Part shown: positions 39,121-48,905 of the stretch, in pieces | How the letters are laid out: each line of letters opens with the position of its first letter | How positions within the stretch are numbered: position 1 is the first letter of the stretch | Assembly (NCBI RefSeq): GCF_002902965.1 | Contig: NZ_CP026106.1 | Coordinates: 372,001-436,000 of the forward strand | Origin: Paraburkholderia hospita | Lineage (GTDB): Bacteria > Pseudomonadota > Gammaproteobacteria > Burkholderiales > Burkholderiaceae | DNA: 64,000 nt | Direction: 5' to 3' | The notes under the pieces: model-generated | Database searches by the model: none | The model's input: only the letters and a program-made list of their open reading frames with translations | Told to the model about the DNA's origin: nothing | Made by a program: the position numbers and the translations under genes

Positions 39121-40638
39121 CTCAGGATTACCCACATCTTGCAAGGAGAGTGGTGAATGATCGCTTGTAAACAGTCGGCGTCGATGTTAACTTTGGCCCA
39201 TTCTGTTCGCAACGGTAGTCGGGATTGGTCGACGAGAACGAGACAGATGACTGGGCAAGTGCCGAATTTGGCGAGGCTGATCTGGGTGATGCGCGCCTGG
39301 CGCAGCGTCTTGTTGCGCTGGCTCGCCGACTCGCGTGCAGTCCGCAAGGTTCATTTCCTCAATCGCTCAAGCCGGCCGAACTGAAGGCTGCCTACCGTTT
39401 CTTCGATAATACGCAGGTCGACACGAACGGGATTCTCGCGCCCCATATTGCGCAAACACTTGATCGCATGAGACAGGTGCCGATCGTGCTGGCGATTCAG
39501 GACACAACGGAGTTCAACCTGTCGCATCTGCCTGCGACGGAGGGGCTGGGGCGCGGCACTGGCAACAATGAGCAGGGTTTCATGATGCACAGCCTGCTGG
39601 CAGTCACGCCCGATGGCTTGCCGCTAGGCGTGCTGGGCGTGAAGACCTGGGTACGCCCCGAAGCGGTGTTCGGCAAGAGTGCCCCCGCAGTCACGCGCCC
39701 GATCGAACAGAAGGAAAGCGTCAAATGGCTTGAAGGAATCGATCATCTCGCGGCACTCAAGGTACGTTGCGAACAGACGCGGTTTGTCTGTGTTGGAGAC
39801 CGCGAGAGCGACCTTTACGAACTGTTTTCCGCCGAACGCCCCGCCGGAGTGGACTGGTTGATCCGCGCAACACACAACCGTGTAGCGCGTCATCCGCAAG
39901 GCTACCTTTGGGAAACTGTTCTGGCCACCACGCCCCTTGGCAACACTGAACTGCGGATACCAACCAGAAGCAAACTTCCTCAGCGCATAGCGCGACTGAC
40001 GTTGCGTTGTGCGAGCGTGCGACTGCAATCTCCAAGAGCGCGCGCAAGCCGCCGCAGCCTGCCTGAGGTCGACGTCTTTGCGATTCACGCCATTGAGGAT
40101 AATCCCCCGAACGGTGTTGAACCGCTTGAATGGATGCTGCTCAGTTCGGTGCCCACGAGCTCGCTTGAAGAAGTTCTCGAACGGCTGGCCTGGTACGCCA
40201 GACGCTGGACCATTGAGACGTGGCACCGTGTGCTCAAAAGCGGCTGCCGTATCGAGGCGCGCCAGTTCGGCACGCTCGAGCGGTTTGTGAGAGCGACTGC
40301 TCTGTTTGCCGTCATCGCGTGGCGCATCCTGTATGCCACGCTGCTTGCGCGAACGGGCACGCAGCTGTGCTGCGAAGTATTGCTCCAGCCAGTTGAATGG
40401 CAGGCGCTCTATTGCCATACCCACGCAACCACGCAACTGCCAGAGCAGGTTCCAACGCTGCAACAAACCATCGTGTGGATAGGCATGCTTGGCGGCTATC
40501 TGAATCGCACGCATGACCGCCCACCAGGACCGACAGTCATATGGCGTGGATTTCTCGTCCTGCACGAAATTACGAAGATGTATCAGCTCTTCAGGCAAAG
40601 CGGATAGCATGCTCAGTAAAAATGTGGGTAATCCTGAG
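39121..40638 (+). mobile_element. Tn5-like IS4-family insertion sequence, copy 2
   Basis: Element of 1518 bp, same ends (CTCAGGATTACCCACAT) and same sequence as the copy at 13884-15401 but inverted. Its own 9-bp target duplication ATCCGAGGC is at 39112-39120 and 40639-40647. Confidence 0.95.
39225..40607 (+). CDS. IS4 family (IS50 group) transposase
   Basis: 460 aa with the same translation as the transposase of copy 1 (D93, D192 and the YREK-type motif all present). TTG start at 39225. Intact. Confidence 0.93.
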   Translation: MVDENETDDWASAEFGEADLGDARLAQRLVALARRLACSPQGSFPQSLKPAELKAAYRFFDNTQVDTNGILAPHIAQTLDRMRQVPIVLAIQDTTEFNLSHLPATEGLGRGTGNNEQGFMMHSLLAVTPDGLPLGVLGVKTWVRPEAVFGKSAPAVTRPIEQKESVKWLEGIDHLAALKVRCEQTRFVCVGDRESDLYELFSAERPAGVDWLIRATHNRVARHPQGYLWETVLATTPLGNTELRIPTRSKLPQRIARLTLRCASVRLQSPRARASRRSLPEVDVFAIHAIEDNPPNGVEPLEWMLLSSVPTSSLEEVLERLAWYARRWTIETWHRVLKSGCRIEARQFGTLERFVRATALFAVIAWRILYATLLARTGTQLCCEVLLQPVEWQALYCHTHATTQLPEQVPTLQQTIVWIGMLGGYLNRTHDRPPGPTVIWRGFLVLHEITKMYQLFRQSG

Positions 40639-40751
40639 ATCCGAGGCGGGTCGTGCTTTAAGCCAAAGCGCTCACTGTCCAACGCCTCACTCGAGTCGAC
40701 GGCGTGCGGCGTTTTCCCGGATCCGCTCGCACTGGTTTTGGGGGGAATCGG

Positions 40752-40889
40752 ATGATCTTTGAGTTTGCAATGATCGCAGTCGACAAGAACGAACGCGAGG
40801 TGACGAAGGACCATTTACGGCTTGCGTTTCGCAACGTCGAAAAAACCTTTGAGCGCCCCGCCGGGAGCCGGGCGATGTGCGCGCTCTGA
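40752..40889 (+). CDS. small hypothetical protein
   Basis: Possible 45-aa protein starting MIFEFAMIAVDKNERE, with GGGGGAA before the ATG. It is charged and helical, with no family recognised. It may be the end of a gene cut by the neighbouring IS insertion. Confidence 0.3.
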   Translation: MIFEFAMIAVDKNEREVTKDHLRLAFRNVEKTFERPAGSRAMCAL

Positions 40890-40954
40890 CAGGACGCAAT
40901 CAGGCGATGACCCACGGTTCGCGGGGCGCGGCACACCGGCGTCGCCGCTGCGAG

Positions 40955-41356
40955 CTACGACGGCGTGCAGGTCCCGAACAACACGAACACGTCGTCGCGG
41001 TTGACGAGCGTCACGGACATGCCGCCCGACTTAGTGTCGAGCGCGATGGTCCACCCGTAGCCGAGTTCGGTGCCTTGCATGAGCAACTGGCCTTCGCCGC
41101 TTTCCATGTACCGGATCGCGGTCGAGCGTTGCGACGACCCAACGATGGTCTTCTTCGCGAAGTTGATATGGACGAAATCCGGCGCGCCCAGGATCCCGGG
41201 CAGCGTTCGGAAGCACACCTCGCCGATGTCGCAGAAGTGCGCGTCGATCGTTGCGCAGAGGAGCGGCTTGCTGCCGTCGAAGTCCGCCCCGAGCCCCAGC
41301 GACGGCGCCAGGCCGACGAGGATCGCAAGGGCGGTGGCCCGCAAAGGCTTCGGCAT
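40955..41356 (-). CDS. hypothetical secreted protein
   Basis: Protein of 133 aa with a signal peptide (MPKPLRATALAILVGLAPSLGLGA), then a small domain with three or four Cys (LLCATIDAHFCDIGEVCF ... LFGTCTPS). AAAGGAGG lies just before the ATG at 41356. A longer in-frame reading continues upstream without a start signal. Family not recognised. It lies downstream of the glycine-zipper gene on the same strand. Confidence 0.7.
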   Translation of the reverse strand: MPKPLRATALAILVGLAPSLGLGADFDGSKPLLCATIDAHFCDIGEVCFRTLPGILGAPDFVHINFAKKTIVGSSQRSTAIRYMESGEGQLLMQGTELGYGWTIALDTKSGGMSVTLVNRDDVFVLFGTCTPS

Positions 41357-41436
41357 GGTGTGACCTCCTTTTTGTCGCGGACCGTCTCGTGAGCGCGCGC
41401 TCCGCAGCTGGTGCGCGGGCGAGGCCGGCGCCCTGT

Positions 41437-41916
41437 CTACTCGACGGTGTAGCCGCGGCCGGTCATGCACGCCGCGACGGCTCGGTTGTAGGTCGCAAGC
41501 TGGCCGGAGGCCTGCTGATGCATGCCCGTTTGCTGCATTTCCATTTGCTGCTGCTCGCGCCGCATTCGCATGCCCATGCCCATCGTGCCGACGAGCGCGC
41601 CGATACCCGCGCCCTCGCCCCAGTGGCCGCCGGCCGCGCCGCCGATCAGTGTGCCGAACAGCGCGCCGCCCCCGGCCCCGCGAAAGAGGCCGCCGCGCCG
41701 CTCCGGCTGTGGCGGGGCGCTCGACATCTGCTCGGCTAGCGCGACCGGATCGACGCCGGTGGTCTGCTGCGCCCACGAGCGGCATTCGGCGGTGTCGGTT
41801 TGCTGCTGCGCCGGACTCTGCCCTCTCGCCGGATAGATGATCGGCTGCTGGGCCGCTGCCGCACAGCCGAGCGAGACGAGCGTGAGGCCGACTGACAGGC
41901 GGGCGATTCGTTGCAT
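41437..41916 (-). CDS. glycine-zipper outer-membrane protein (YMGG-like)
   Basis: Protein of 159 aa. The signal sequence has a possible lipobox (LVSLGCAA). A Gln-rich region follows, then a glycine zipper (GGGALFGTLIGGAAGGHWGEG, about residues 83-103) and a Met/Gln-rich segment. A final conserved-looking AVAACMTGRGYTVE is typical of small Rick_17kDa/YMGG-like envelope proteins. GGGAG precedes the ATG. Confidence 0.75.
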   Translation of the reverse strand: MQRIARLSVGLTLVSLGCAAAAQQPIIYPARGQSPAQQQTDTAECRSWAQQTTGVDPVALAEQMSSAPPQPERRGGLFRGAGGGALFGTLIGGAAGGHWGEGAGIGALVGTMGMGMRMRREQQQMEMQQTGMHQQASGQLATYNRAVAACMTGRGYTVE

Positions 41917-42042
41917 GGCTCAGACTCCCGTGAAGGTCGTCGGGCTTCGATGCGGAGCGCGGCGCGGGGCTTGCCCTGGCGTGCCGATTGCTTCGCGTCG
42001 AGACGCCGGCGTCAGTGATTGCCTATCTCGGGTTGCGCGGAC

Positions 42043-42453
42043 TCATTCAGTGCATACGCGTTGCGACTCATAGAATCCCGAAAACGCGCAAAAGCCGCCG
42101 CAACGCTTAGTTTGGGCGTACCCACTTCGGCATCTTGGCAGTGGTTGCCGAACGGAAGAATCAAGTTTTCCCCAGCATCCACACTCTTCCAAGGGCGTCC
42201 CTGGTGGAAGACTGGCTGTGTTAGCTCCGTCGCTCGGTGCCGCCGCGATGCTGCTCGCTTTTCCGTTTAAAACTTTGTAAACCTCGTCCTTATCCATCTC
42301 GCAACTTTTTGCAATCTCCGCGATCGTTTTCTCTTCAGCCATGTTTTTAATTCGAGTGTCACTGCATGTCGCACCGGCTGAGGTCGCGTAAACCAATGCG
42401 GCGACGAGAAGGCCGAGTGCCTTAGAAAATCGAGACAAGAAGCGCTGTGACAT
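42043..42453 (-). CDS. cysteine-rich secreted hypothetical protein
   Basis: Protein of 136 aa starting MSQRFLSRFSKALG, with a signal peptide ending SAGA near residue 25. The mature part has eight or more Cys (TCSDTRI, AKSCEMDKDE, EECGCWG, PRCRSG, KRCGGFC, RVCTE). The pattern suggests a disulfide-bonded or metal-binding periplasmic protein. Start chosen by the signal peptide and a GAGG upstream. Family not recognised. Confidence 0.6.
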   Translation of the reverse strand: MSQRFLSRFSKALGLLVAALVYATSAGATCSDTRIKNMAEEKTIAEIAKSCEMDKDEVYKVLNGKASSIAAAPSDGANTASLPPGTPLEECGCWGKLDSSVRQPLPRCRSGYAQTKRCGGFCAFSGFYESQRVCTE

Positions 42454-43291
42454 CGAAGCCTCGAGGCTTGAGTGAAACACCGGCGCCAGAGCAATGAATC
42501 CGCCAGGCTTCGGACCACACAGCTCATAAGTGGGCACGTCATGGGCGCGCGTGGAATTGCTGCTGCCCCTTTCTGCCCGCATCAGGTCAATCAAGGGTAG
42601 GTTGTATGAAATTGCTTTACAAGCTGGAGACGTTGCCTAGGCTCTTCCCCGCCTGTGAGTCCCTTATCCGCTATGGTTTTCCGGGTCGTGGAAAGTTGGA
42701 GCTACTTCAGATGGAGAGCTTATGACGAATAGTCTGAGGCAGGTCGTGCAAACTTGGCTCGCTCGACTCTGGTGTGTCCGACACACACTCAGCTGTTCAA
42801 GGGCTTCGTCCGACGAACGTCCGCTTCACTTTGCAAAGAGCCATCAATGTTCCGTTAGGTCGACAGTCCGGATCGGGTCGGAACTGGGCCGTTCGAAATG
42901 ACTTTGCCGAGCCTTCCCGGGCGGCGATAGTTCAGGGGGTGGAATGACAGGCGCAAGGCCTGTCAGATATGGGTTGCCACCCCTGCTATAGCAGATCTGT
43001 AGCACGCGAAACTTCCCCACTTACAGCAACAATCGGCAATTCCGCTGCCCTGGCTCGCGCGACAATTGGGCCATCAAGCGACATTCACGCGGTCACTATG
43101 AATGGCCGAAGACGAAACGCAAAGCGTTCACTATGTCGGCTCGCTTTCAGGCATCGGCAGATGCTACCGATGCGCCAGGTATCCGGTGCCTTTCCAACGC
43201 ACTTGCCGTAACGCCCGACGAGATCGCGTCGTCATAGGGTCAACCTCTACCAAATCGTCGCTGCGGTTGACGATGACGACACCTATAACCG
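42454..43291. other. gene-poor stretch
   Basis: About 840 bp with short ORFs only. None gives a translation I recognise, and GC is lower and less codon-biased than in the flanks. Probably decayed sequence. Confidence 0.4.
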
Positions 43292-44053
43292 CTACTGGCC
43301 GAGCATGGCGAGCGCCTCGCGCATAGGCGCAAGCGAGATGCTGATCACCCCATCGAGCGGCGTGTTCATTTCCAGGATCAGAAAAATCGCCGCGGAAGCG
43401 GATAGCGCACCCAGAAGCAACGCTGCAATGACGAACCCGTTGGGTGAAGCGAACGTGCCGAACGCGCCAAAGATAATGGACAGCCACAACACCAGGATTA
43501 TCAGAAGCGTTATGGGGACTGAGCCCGCCGATTGCAGCAAGGCCAGCCGGCGCACAGCCAGCACTTCAGCGGCAATCTGGATGGCACTCGCCTGCAGCTG
43601 ACGCTGTGCCTCGGTGCGCGGCGAAAGTTCCTCCAGCTTGCGCTGAAGGCTTTCCATCTGTTTAAGTACCTCGGAGCCACGAAGTCTTGCAAGCTCCGCA
43701 GGATCGCGGGAAGCGAGTATCTGGATCGATCTGCCGTAGCTCTGCTTGATCAAGCCACGGACTTCCTGCGTTTCCGTTCCATATTTGGCCAGTACGCGAT
43801 CGAGGAGAATGATGCTGGCAGCATTGCGCACAAGCTCGCTGTTCACCGTATCGAATGAACTCTTCGCCGACGAGATCAGCAGGCCAAGCACTAACGCGGC
43901 AATCGTGCCGATCAGGCCAGTTGCCAGCTTGACGACACCGATTGATTCCTCGCTAAGGTGGTGCTCCGGCAGCATGGCGCGCAGAAACAATCCAAGCATT
44001 GCACTGCCGAATACACAGGCAAACACGATCAAGGCGATGACGAGGTCGTTCAC
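43292..44053 (-). CDS. DUF4239-type (bestrophin-like) membrane protein
   Basis: Protein of 253 aa with two N-terminal membrane spans (about 4-26 and 43-62), a cytoplasmic helical region (65-170) and two C-terminal spans (about 180-203 and 208-230). The segment GVVKLATGLIGTIAALVLGLLISSAKSSFD is typical of this family of unknown function. Confidence 0.75.
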   Translation of the reverse strand: MNDLVIALIVFACVFGSAMLGLFLRAMLPEHHLSEESIGVVKLATGLIGTIAALVLGLLISSAKSSFDTVNSELVRNAASIILLDRVLAKYGTETQEVRGLIKQSYGRSIQILASRDPAELARLRGSEVLKQMESLQRKLEELSPRTEAQRQLQASAIQIAAEVLAVRRLALLQSAGSVPITLLIILVLWLSIIFGAFGTFASPNGFVIAALLLGALSASAAIFLILEMNTPLDGVISISLAPMREALAMLGQ

Positions 44054-45045
44054 CGTTCAATCCTCCGGGTCCGCTGGCAAGGAGCAGTCCGGCATGCCTC
44101 GCGGCCTGATTTTCTCCTGCCACTGCCCTGGTGCCCGGTGTTCTGTCGCCGGGCCGGACGCTCGCCAGCCGGGCCGGTCAGGGATCATCGTTTTCCGCGA
44201 GTGACGACGTGGCTCCTGATTTCCTGGTGCGCGTCGTCCGCGAATGCACGATACCCCACGTCCAGGAAGTAGGGTACAGGTTGGCTGGGAATACCGATAT
44301 TGACCTTTGGTCGCATGCGGCGGCGCATATGGGTCGCGTAGCGCATGCCCGATCATTCTGACTGGTTTGCTGGCGCTCAGCAGGGCACCAGTTGCTCGGG
44401 CCCTTCCTGCCCACAGACTTTCTTCTGCACATTACTCAGCGCGCTACCCCGCGATGCGCCGTTCGGCGGACGCACGCCGGCTCAACGGCGAGTGTATGGA
44501 CCATATGGAAATAAACGGCGATGAATGGCCTTTCAAGTGTCACAGATCGGCCGAGCTTCGGACGTTCGCAGTCCAAAAGGCCGAAGTGGATCGAGATGCG
44601 ACAGTTGGATGAAGTTGGCCCATTGTGCGGCGAACGCCTGACTGATCTGACGAGCCCGTTCGACCTTGTCACTCTGCAGGCAGATCGAAGTTACGCGAGA
44701 GAAGAATGGCATGGGTGGCCCCACACAATCGTTGGTTCCGCCCCCGCGCGAGCGTTGCATGATGTACCGCATCCCTTGCGAACTGGCACGCCGCAGATTC
44801 TCGTCTGCTACCGGGATGGTCAGCGCGCGACAATATCGGCCGATTGCCGGAAGAAGCGTCGCATGACGACAAACCGAAACGGGTGTTTCTCGGGCGCACA
44901 GTGCCGGCGTTGCATAGCGTGAAACTTCATGGTTCCGGTCCGGGGTTCCGGTATTCCCGTGTGTCGCTTACGCTGCCGACCTTGCTCGCGTGCCGTTGGT
45001 GACGTAGATTTTTATTGGGAGATGCATCAGGCGGGAGGAACTGTC
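44054..45045. other. gene-poor stretch
   Basis: About 990 bp. ORFs on both strands are short, overlapping and Arg/Cys-rich without recognisable domains. I see no real gene, RNA gene or repeat here; probably remnants. Confidence 0.4.
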
Positions 45046-45468
45046 ATGGAACTGAGCGTAGAACGCGTCGATGTTTGGGCTGCTACCATCGAGGACAAAC
45101 CGGGCGGGCTGGCGCAGGTATTAAGCGCTTTGCGGGATGCTGGCGCAGACTTGCAGTTCGTCGTCGCACGTCGCGCGCCGGAAGCATCGGGCAAGGGGGT
45201 CGTGTTTGTCGCACCGCTGCAGGGGGAACAGGAGATCCGTGCCGCGACACAGGTGGGCTTCAACGTTACCCCGAGCCTTCACTCCGTCCGTGTAATGGGC
45301 CTGGACCAACTGGGGATCATCGCACAGTTGACCCGGATGTTGGCAGATGGGGGGATCAACCTCCGCGGCGTTTCCGCCGCTGTACTTGGCACACAGTTCA
45401 TTGCTTATATCGCGGTCGACTCGTTAGATGATGCCGAACAGGCAATCGACATACTACAGAGGGCCTGA
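45046..45468 (+). CDS. tandem ACT-domain protein
   Basis: Protein of 140 aa with two ACT domains: residues about 5-70 (VWAATIEDKPGGLAQVLSALRDAGADL) and about 78-138 (VRVMGLDQLGIIAQLTRMLADGGINLRG). ACT domains bind amino acids and regulate enzymes. GGGAGG precedes ATG 45046; an in-frame ATG at 45022 is possible. No enzyme partner nearby, so its role is open. Confidence 0.82.
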   Translation: MELSVERVDVWAATIEDKPGGLAQVLSALRDAGADLQFVVARRAPEASGKGVVFVAPLQGEQEIRAATQVGFNVTPSLHSVRVMGLDQLGIIAQLTRMLADGGINLRGVSAAVLGTQFIAYIAVDSLDDAEQAIDILQRA

Positions 45469-45690
45469 AGGGCGGGTGCCGGACCGGGAACTGCTTTGTT
45501 CTATGCTTCAACACGACAGGCTGCGCGGCCGTGCGTGCACGTGAGCGCGAAGCGGCCGGGTCTCAGTCCGGCCATGTACGGACATTAGGCTTTACGCCAT
45601 AGAAGTCCGCTCATAGGTTAGTTACGGCCATTGCCAAGGACGTCCTGATCAGGTGGTTGCACTAGAAAGATTGATGAACACGAATGACAG

Positions 45691-45936
45691 GTGGACTTTG
45701 AAGTCGCAACGCGGGCGTCGGTCCGTTTATTTCGTGACCATCTGTTCCAGCAGCGGACACTTATCGACGGTCTTGCGAATACCGGTGCAGATCGAGCGGC
45801 GCAGAACACTCGCTCAAGCAGATGGAATATTGTTTCCGCCTATTGGAGCGAGAGGCGGGAAATCCGCCTGGGCAGGCTCGATTCGACGTTCCCGCAACAG
45901 GCATCCCTCGTCCAACTGGTGCACATTGGTTCGTAA
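45691..45936 (+). pseudogene. hypothetical protein, probably frameshifted at its N-terminus
   Basis: 81-codon frame opening at GTG (VDFEVATRASVRLFRDHLFQQ ... SAYWSERREIRLGRLD). It looks like a helical protein of real coding character. A short preceding reading MNTNDRW starts with ATG at 45674 in another frame and would join it by a single-base shift just before VDFE. Family not certain; a phasin-like resemblance is only an impression. Confidence 0.35.
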
Positions 45937-45987
45937 GCCAGGCGGGTCCGACTCACCTGCTCAGATGGGTCCGGAGAGGGACGAAAG

Positions 45988-46155
45988 CTAACCGGTTGCT
46001 CGTCCGGCGACGGACGTTCGCCTGACTTCCGACAGATAAATCAGGACCAGCGAGACCCAGACGATGCCGTAAGGAAACATGAAACACGTCGAGCGGACCC
46101 TGAAGAAGTCGACCAGCAAGCCAAACAAAATCGGCAGCAAGAGGAGATGGGCTAT
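45988..46155 (-). pseudogene. C-terminal relic of an MFS (nitrate/nitrite-type) transporter
   Basis: On the minus strand the reading LLPILFGLLVDFF, then FPYGIVWVSLVLIYLSEVR, then RRT and a TAG at 45990-45988 matches the last membrane spans of NarK-type MFS carriers as I know them. Only about 45 codons have coding similarity and the rest of the gene is missing. Confidence 0.55.
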
Positions 46156-46211
46156 GAGTTCACATTGATGCTCGTGCTGTTTGCAATGCAGATCGTCATC
46201 GAATCTTGTTT

Positions 46212-46334
46212 TCTCTTCTTAGCGTGGGAGGCGGACACCCCGACCTCGGGCGCCGCGTTCCCAATATCGCACTTGGTCTCTTGTTGTCGGCTACGGTGCT
46301 TGCTTGCGACTTCGCGCTGCAGGTGCTGCCGTAA
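46212..46334 (+). pseudogene. possible C-terminal relic of a membrane protein
   Basis: In one frame the sequence gives GGGHPDLGRRVPNIALGLLL and a second hydrophobic run before TAA at 46332-46334. It reads like the end of a membrane protein. No start codon or upstream part fits, and the family is not identified. Confidence 0.25.
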
Positions 46335-46505
46335 CGGCGAAGGCGGGGAGATCGCATTCGTCAGTTGTCTTCCCGAAGACATCTATTGCGCTTTTCGACT
46401 TGAAGTCCAGCAGCATGCGACAAAATGCGCGTCGACAACCTTTGGTGAGCATCTATTCTTGAAACGTGACCCGAAGCGCGGGGACTCTGATGAACGGAGA
46501 CGACA

Positions 46506-46703
46506 ATGCTCAGCCCACATGAGATCGCAGCGCTCATGCTGCTTGAGACTAACCAGAATTCGAACAATCTGGATCTTGAGGATCTGGGTGCCTTGTGCGA
46601 GCGTCAGCTTGTTTCGCTAGAAAAGCTGGCCTCAGGATACGCACATGTGCGTTTGACTCCACAAGGCCGCTCAATACTCAGATCAGTCGGACGGATGCGC
46701 TAG
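46506..46703 (+). CDS. small hypothetical protein
   Basis: Protein of 65 aa (MLSPHEIAALMLLETNQNSNNLD ... LTPQGRSILRSVGRMR) with GGAG before the ATG. The composition and C-terminal LTPQGRSIL suggest a winged-helix-like mini protein. Similar small ORFs occur in Burkholderiaceae, from memory. Function unknown. Confidence 0.6.
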   Translation: MLSPHEIAALMLLETNQNSNNLDLEDLGALCERQLVSLEKLASGYAHVRLTPQGRSILRSVGRMR

Positions 46704-46775
46704 TTTATGCCCGGGTTAGTGGAAATGACGCAGCAAATGGTACCCATTTGCTACGGCCTATAGGCGGAGAATGAC

Positions 46776-47357
46776 ATGCAACAACCATTAGCGCGAAGGG
46801 CGGTACAGACGATCATCCACGAGCATCAGCAGCTCTCGACAGTGGTCAACGGGATGACGCGGTTTGTGGACTCCTTGGACGCGAGTGCGCATGCGCCCGG
46901 ACCTATGGTGTTGCGGGCCATGCTTTACTACATTCGGGAATATCCGGAACAGGTCCATCACCCTAAGGAAGACAAATATTTATTCATGCGCTTGCGATTG
47001 CGCACGAATGAACTGGACGATGTCATCGACGAACTGGAGGCGCAGCATGTACAGGGTGAAGCGCGGGTGCGAAATCTTGAACGTGCCCTGGTGCGATATG
47101 AGGTGGCCGGTGATTCAGAGGTTCCTGCATTGCGGAAGATGGTCGAGGAATACGCAGCGTTTTACGGTAACCACAGGCGGCTGGAAGAGGAAGTGGTTTT
47201 GCCCGCTGCGCTGCGATGCCTTACCACTGCGGATTGGATAGAACTGGATGAAGCGTTTGGCGCCAATCGCGACCCGTTCGACAGCAGCGAACTCGAGGGT
47301 GATCTCGACCATCTGTATTCAATGATCGTGAACACAATCCCGGATCACGTCGCGTGA
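46776..47357 (+). CDS. hemerythrin HHE-domain protein
   Basis: Four-helix non-haem di-iron protein of 193 aa. His/Glu ligand segments are in order: IIHEHQQL, VHHPKEDKYLF, ELEAQHVQGE and FYGNHRRLEEEV. Hemerythrin domains bind O2 or NO, or handle iron under stress. ATG 46776 follows GGCGGAG. It sits among relics of low-oxygen metabolism genes. Confidence 0.9.
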   Translation: MQQPLARRAVQTIIHEHQQLSTVVNGMTRFVDSLDASAHAPGPMVLRAMLYYIREYPEQVHHPKEDKYLFMRLRLRTNELDDVIDELEAQHVQGEARVRNLERALVRYEVAGDSEVPALRKMVEEYAAFYGNHRRLEEEVVLPAALRCLTTADWIELDEAFGANRDPFDSSELEGDLDHLYSMIVNTIPDHVA

Positions 47358-47918
47358 ATATACTGTTCAGATCAGTCAAAATGGAGATGGCGGGCGGAGT
47401 CACTTCGAAGCGGTTATGGAGGGAAACGACTGCGTGAGCCACGGATCGCGAAAGACGCGCATGCGGGGTTCATCGTTGACGGTCCCGGAGCCGATGCCCC
47501 TGGCCGACCGCCGTCTCCCGCGTCAGCGGGTTAGTTCAAGGAGGCAGTTATCACGGATTGAAGGCATCAGCGCATCTCGCCGCACCAATAATGATGATGG
47601 GTTGAATAGTAGTGCAGCGTTTGCGCCACGATCGTTACCTGCTCGTCCCCCGAGTTCTCGTTAATTGGGCAAAAACGCAGGTATTCCTAAGAGAAAGCGT
47701 GCGGCGGACCGCAGACGGTTGTTGCACGGATAGATGGAATCGGAGATAAACATCACAAAAACCAGCCCTTTACGAGGCGCGAAGGATGCTGCGCAAACAA
47801 GCCTTTTGGGAGTTGTTGAATCGGATTAATCTAGGAAAGGGTGTAATGAATGGGTGACCCGTGGTTATGTGGACAACTCCGTCTTTGGCGACCGCATTTT
47901 CGCCCGGAATGAATCGCG
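47358..47918. other. gene-free stretch before murQ
   Basis: About 560 bp. A short ORF at 47416-47664 has no recognisable content. No structured element seen. Confidence 0.4.
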
Positions 47919-48803
47919 ATGCAAAACAGTACAGAAAATCCGCACCCGCAGCATCCCGACCTTGACCTGTACCCTGTCGATCGGCTGGTCGAGGTTCTGG
48001 TTGAGGATCAGCTTAACGCCGCTCAGGCGGTCTGGGCTGTCCGCCTACGGTTGGCCGAAGCGGTACGTGAATCGATCCCCCGAATTGCGGCAGGAGGCCG
48101 TCTCATCTACGTGGGTGCCGGCACCTCAGGGCGTCTTGGACTGCTTGATGCGGTAGAACTGTATCCAACCTTCTCGTGGCCTCGGTCCCGCGCGATTGCT
48201 CTGGTGGCTGGCGGTGCCGACGCACTTGCCGATGCAGTGGAGGGCGCCGAGGACAACGATCAGCAAGGCGAGGCGGATCTGCTGGCTGTGCGGCCGGTAG
48301 CCAACGACGTGGTGCTCGCAATTGCGGCGTCGGGTTGTACCCCTTACGTGCTGGGAGCGCTGCGTGCGGCACGGGCCAGCGGTTCACTCACGATCGGATT
48401 CGCAAATAACCCGAACGCCCCGGTGCTGACTGCCGCACAAATCGGCATTGCGCTTGTGACCGGGGCGGAAATCATTTCGGGTAGTACGCGTCTGAAGGCC
48501 GGGACGGCGCAGAAGATTGCCTTGAACAGTTTCTCGAGTGCCTTGATGGTGGGATTGAACAAGGTATATGGAAACCTTATGGTCGACCTGCGCCCGGTCA
48601 ATGCAAAGCTGGTGCACCGGGCCATCAGCCTGACCATGCACGCGACGGGCGTATCGGAGGAAATTGCCCGCCATACGCTTGTCTTATGCGGATATCAGGT
48701 AAAGGTGGCGATTGTGGCGCTCAAATGTGGCATTGATGCGGAGGCGGCGAAGGTGCGCCTGGCGGCGGCCAGGGGCAATGTACGTCAGGCCATGAGAGGG
48801 TGA
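47919..48803 (+). CDS. murQ: N-acetylmuramic acid 6-phosphate etherase MurQ
   Basis: Cytoplasmic SIS-domain enzyme that removes the lactyl ether from MurNAc-6-P during peptidoglycan recycling, 294 aa. Motifs: AGGRLIYVGAGTSGRLGLLDAVELYPTF (with the catalytic Glu), VEGAEDN, AASGCTPYVLGAL and EIISGSTRLKAGTAQK, then NSFSSALMVGLNKVYGNLMVDLRPVN. No anmK or MurNAc PTS gene is in the window. The usual Arg of AASGRTPY is Cys here. Confidence 0.92.
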   Translation: MQNSTENPHPQHPDLDLYPVDRLVEVLVEDQLNAAQAVWAVRLRLAEAVRESIPRIAAGGRLIYVGAGTSGRLGLLDAVELYPTFSWPRSRAIALVAGGADALADAVEGAEDNDQQGEADLLAVRPVANDVVLAIAASGCTPYVLGALRAARASGSLTIGFANNPNAPVLTAAQIGIALVTGAEIISGSTRLKAGTAQKIALNSFSSALMVGLNKVYGNLMVDLRPVNAKLVHRAISLTMHATGVSEEIARHTLVLCGYQVKVAIVALKCGIDAEAAKVRLAAARGNVRQAMRG

Positions 48804-48905
48804 CAAAAACTGAAGGCGGGGGTAGCGGGTAATACGTTCGCGACGTCATTGAGCAACAGCCTGTCGGCGCACCGACGAGCTGTACGATGTCCTGCGTCGA
48901 CGGCG

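Noticed and set aside
13884..40638. A composite transposon made of two IS4 copies carrying the Anbu and fdh-sel genes
   Set aside because: Each IS has its own complete 9-bp duplication with a different sequence. A composite unit would show one duplication at the outer ends only.
44307..44922. Overlapping ORFs of 80-133 codons as hypothetical genes
   Set aside because: They overlap on both strands, have no ribosome sites, and their composition is unlike the real genes nearby.
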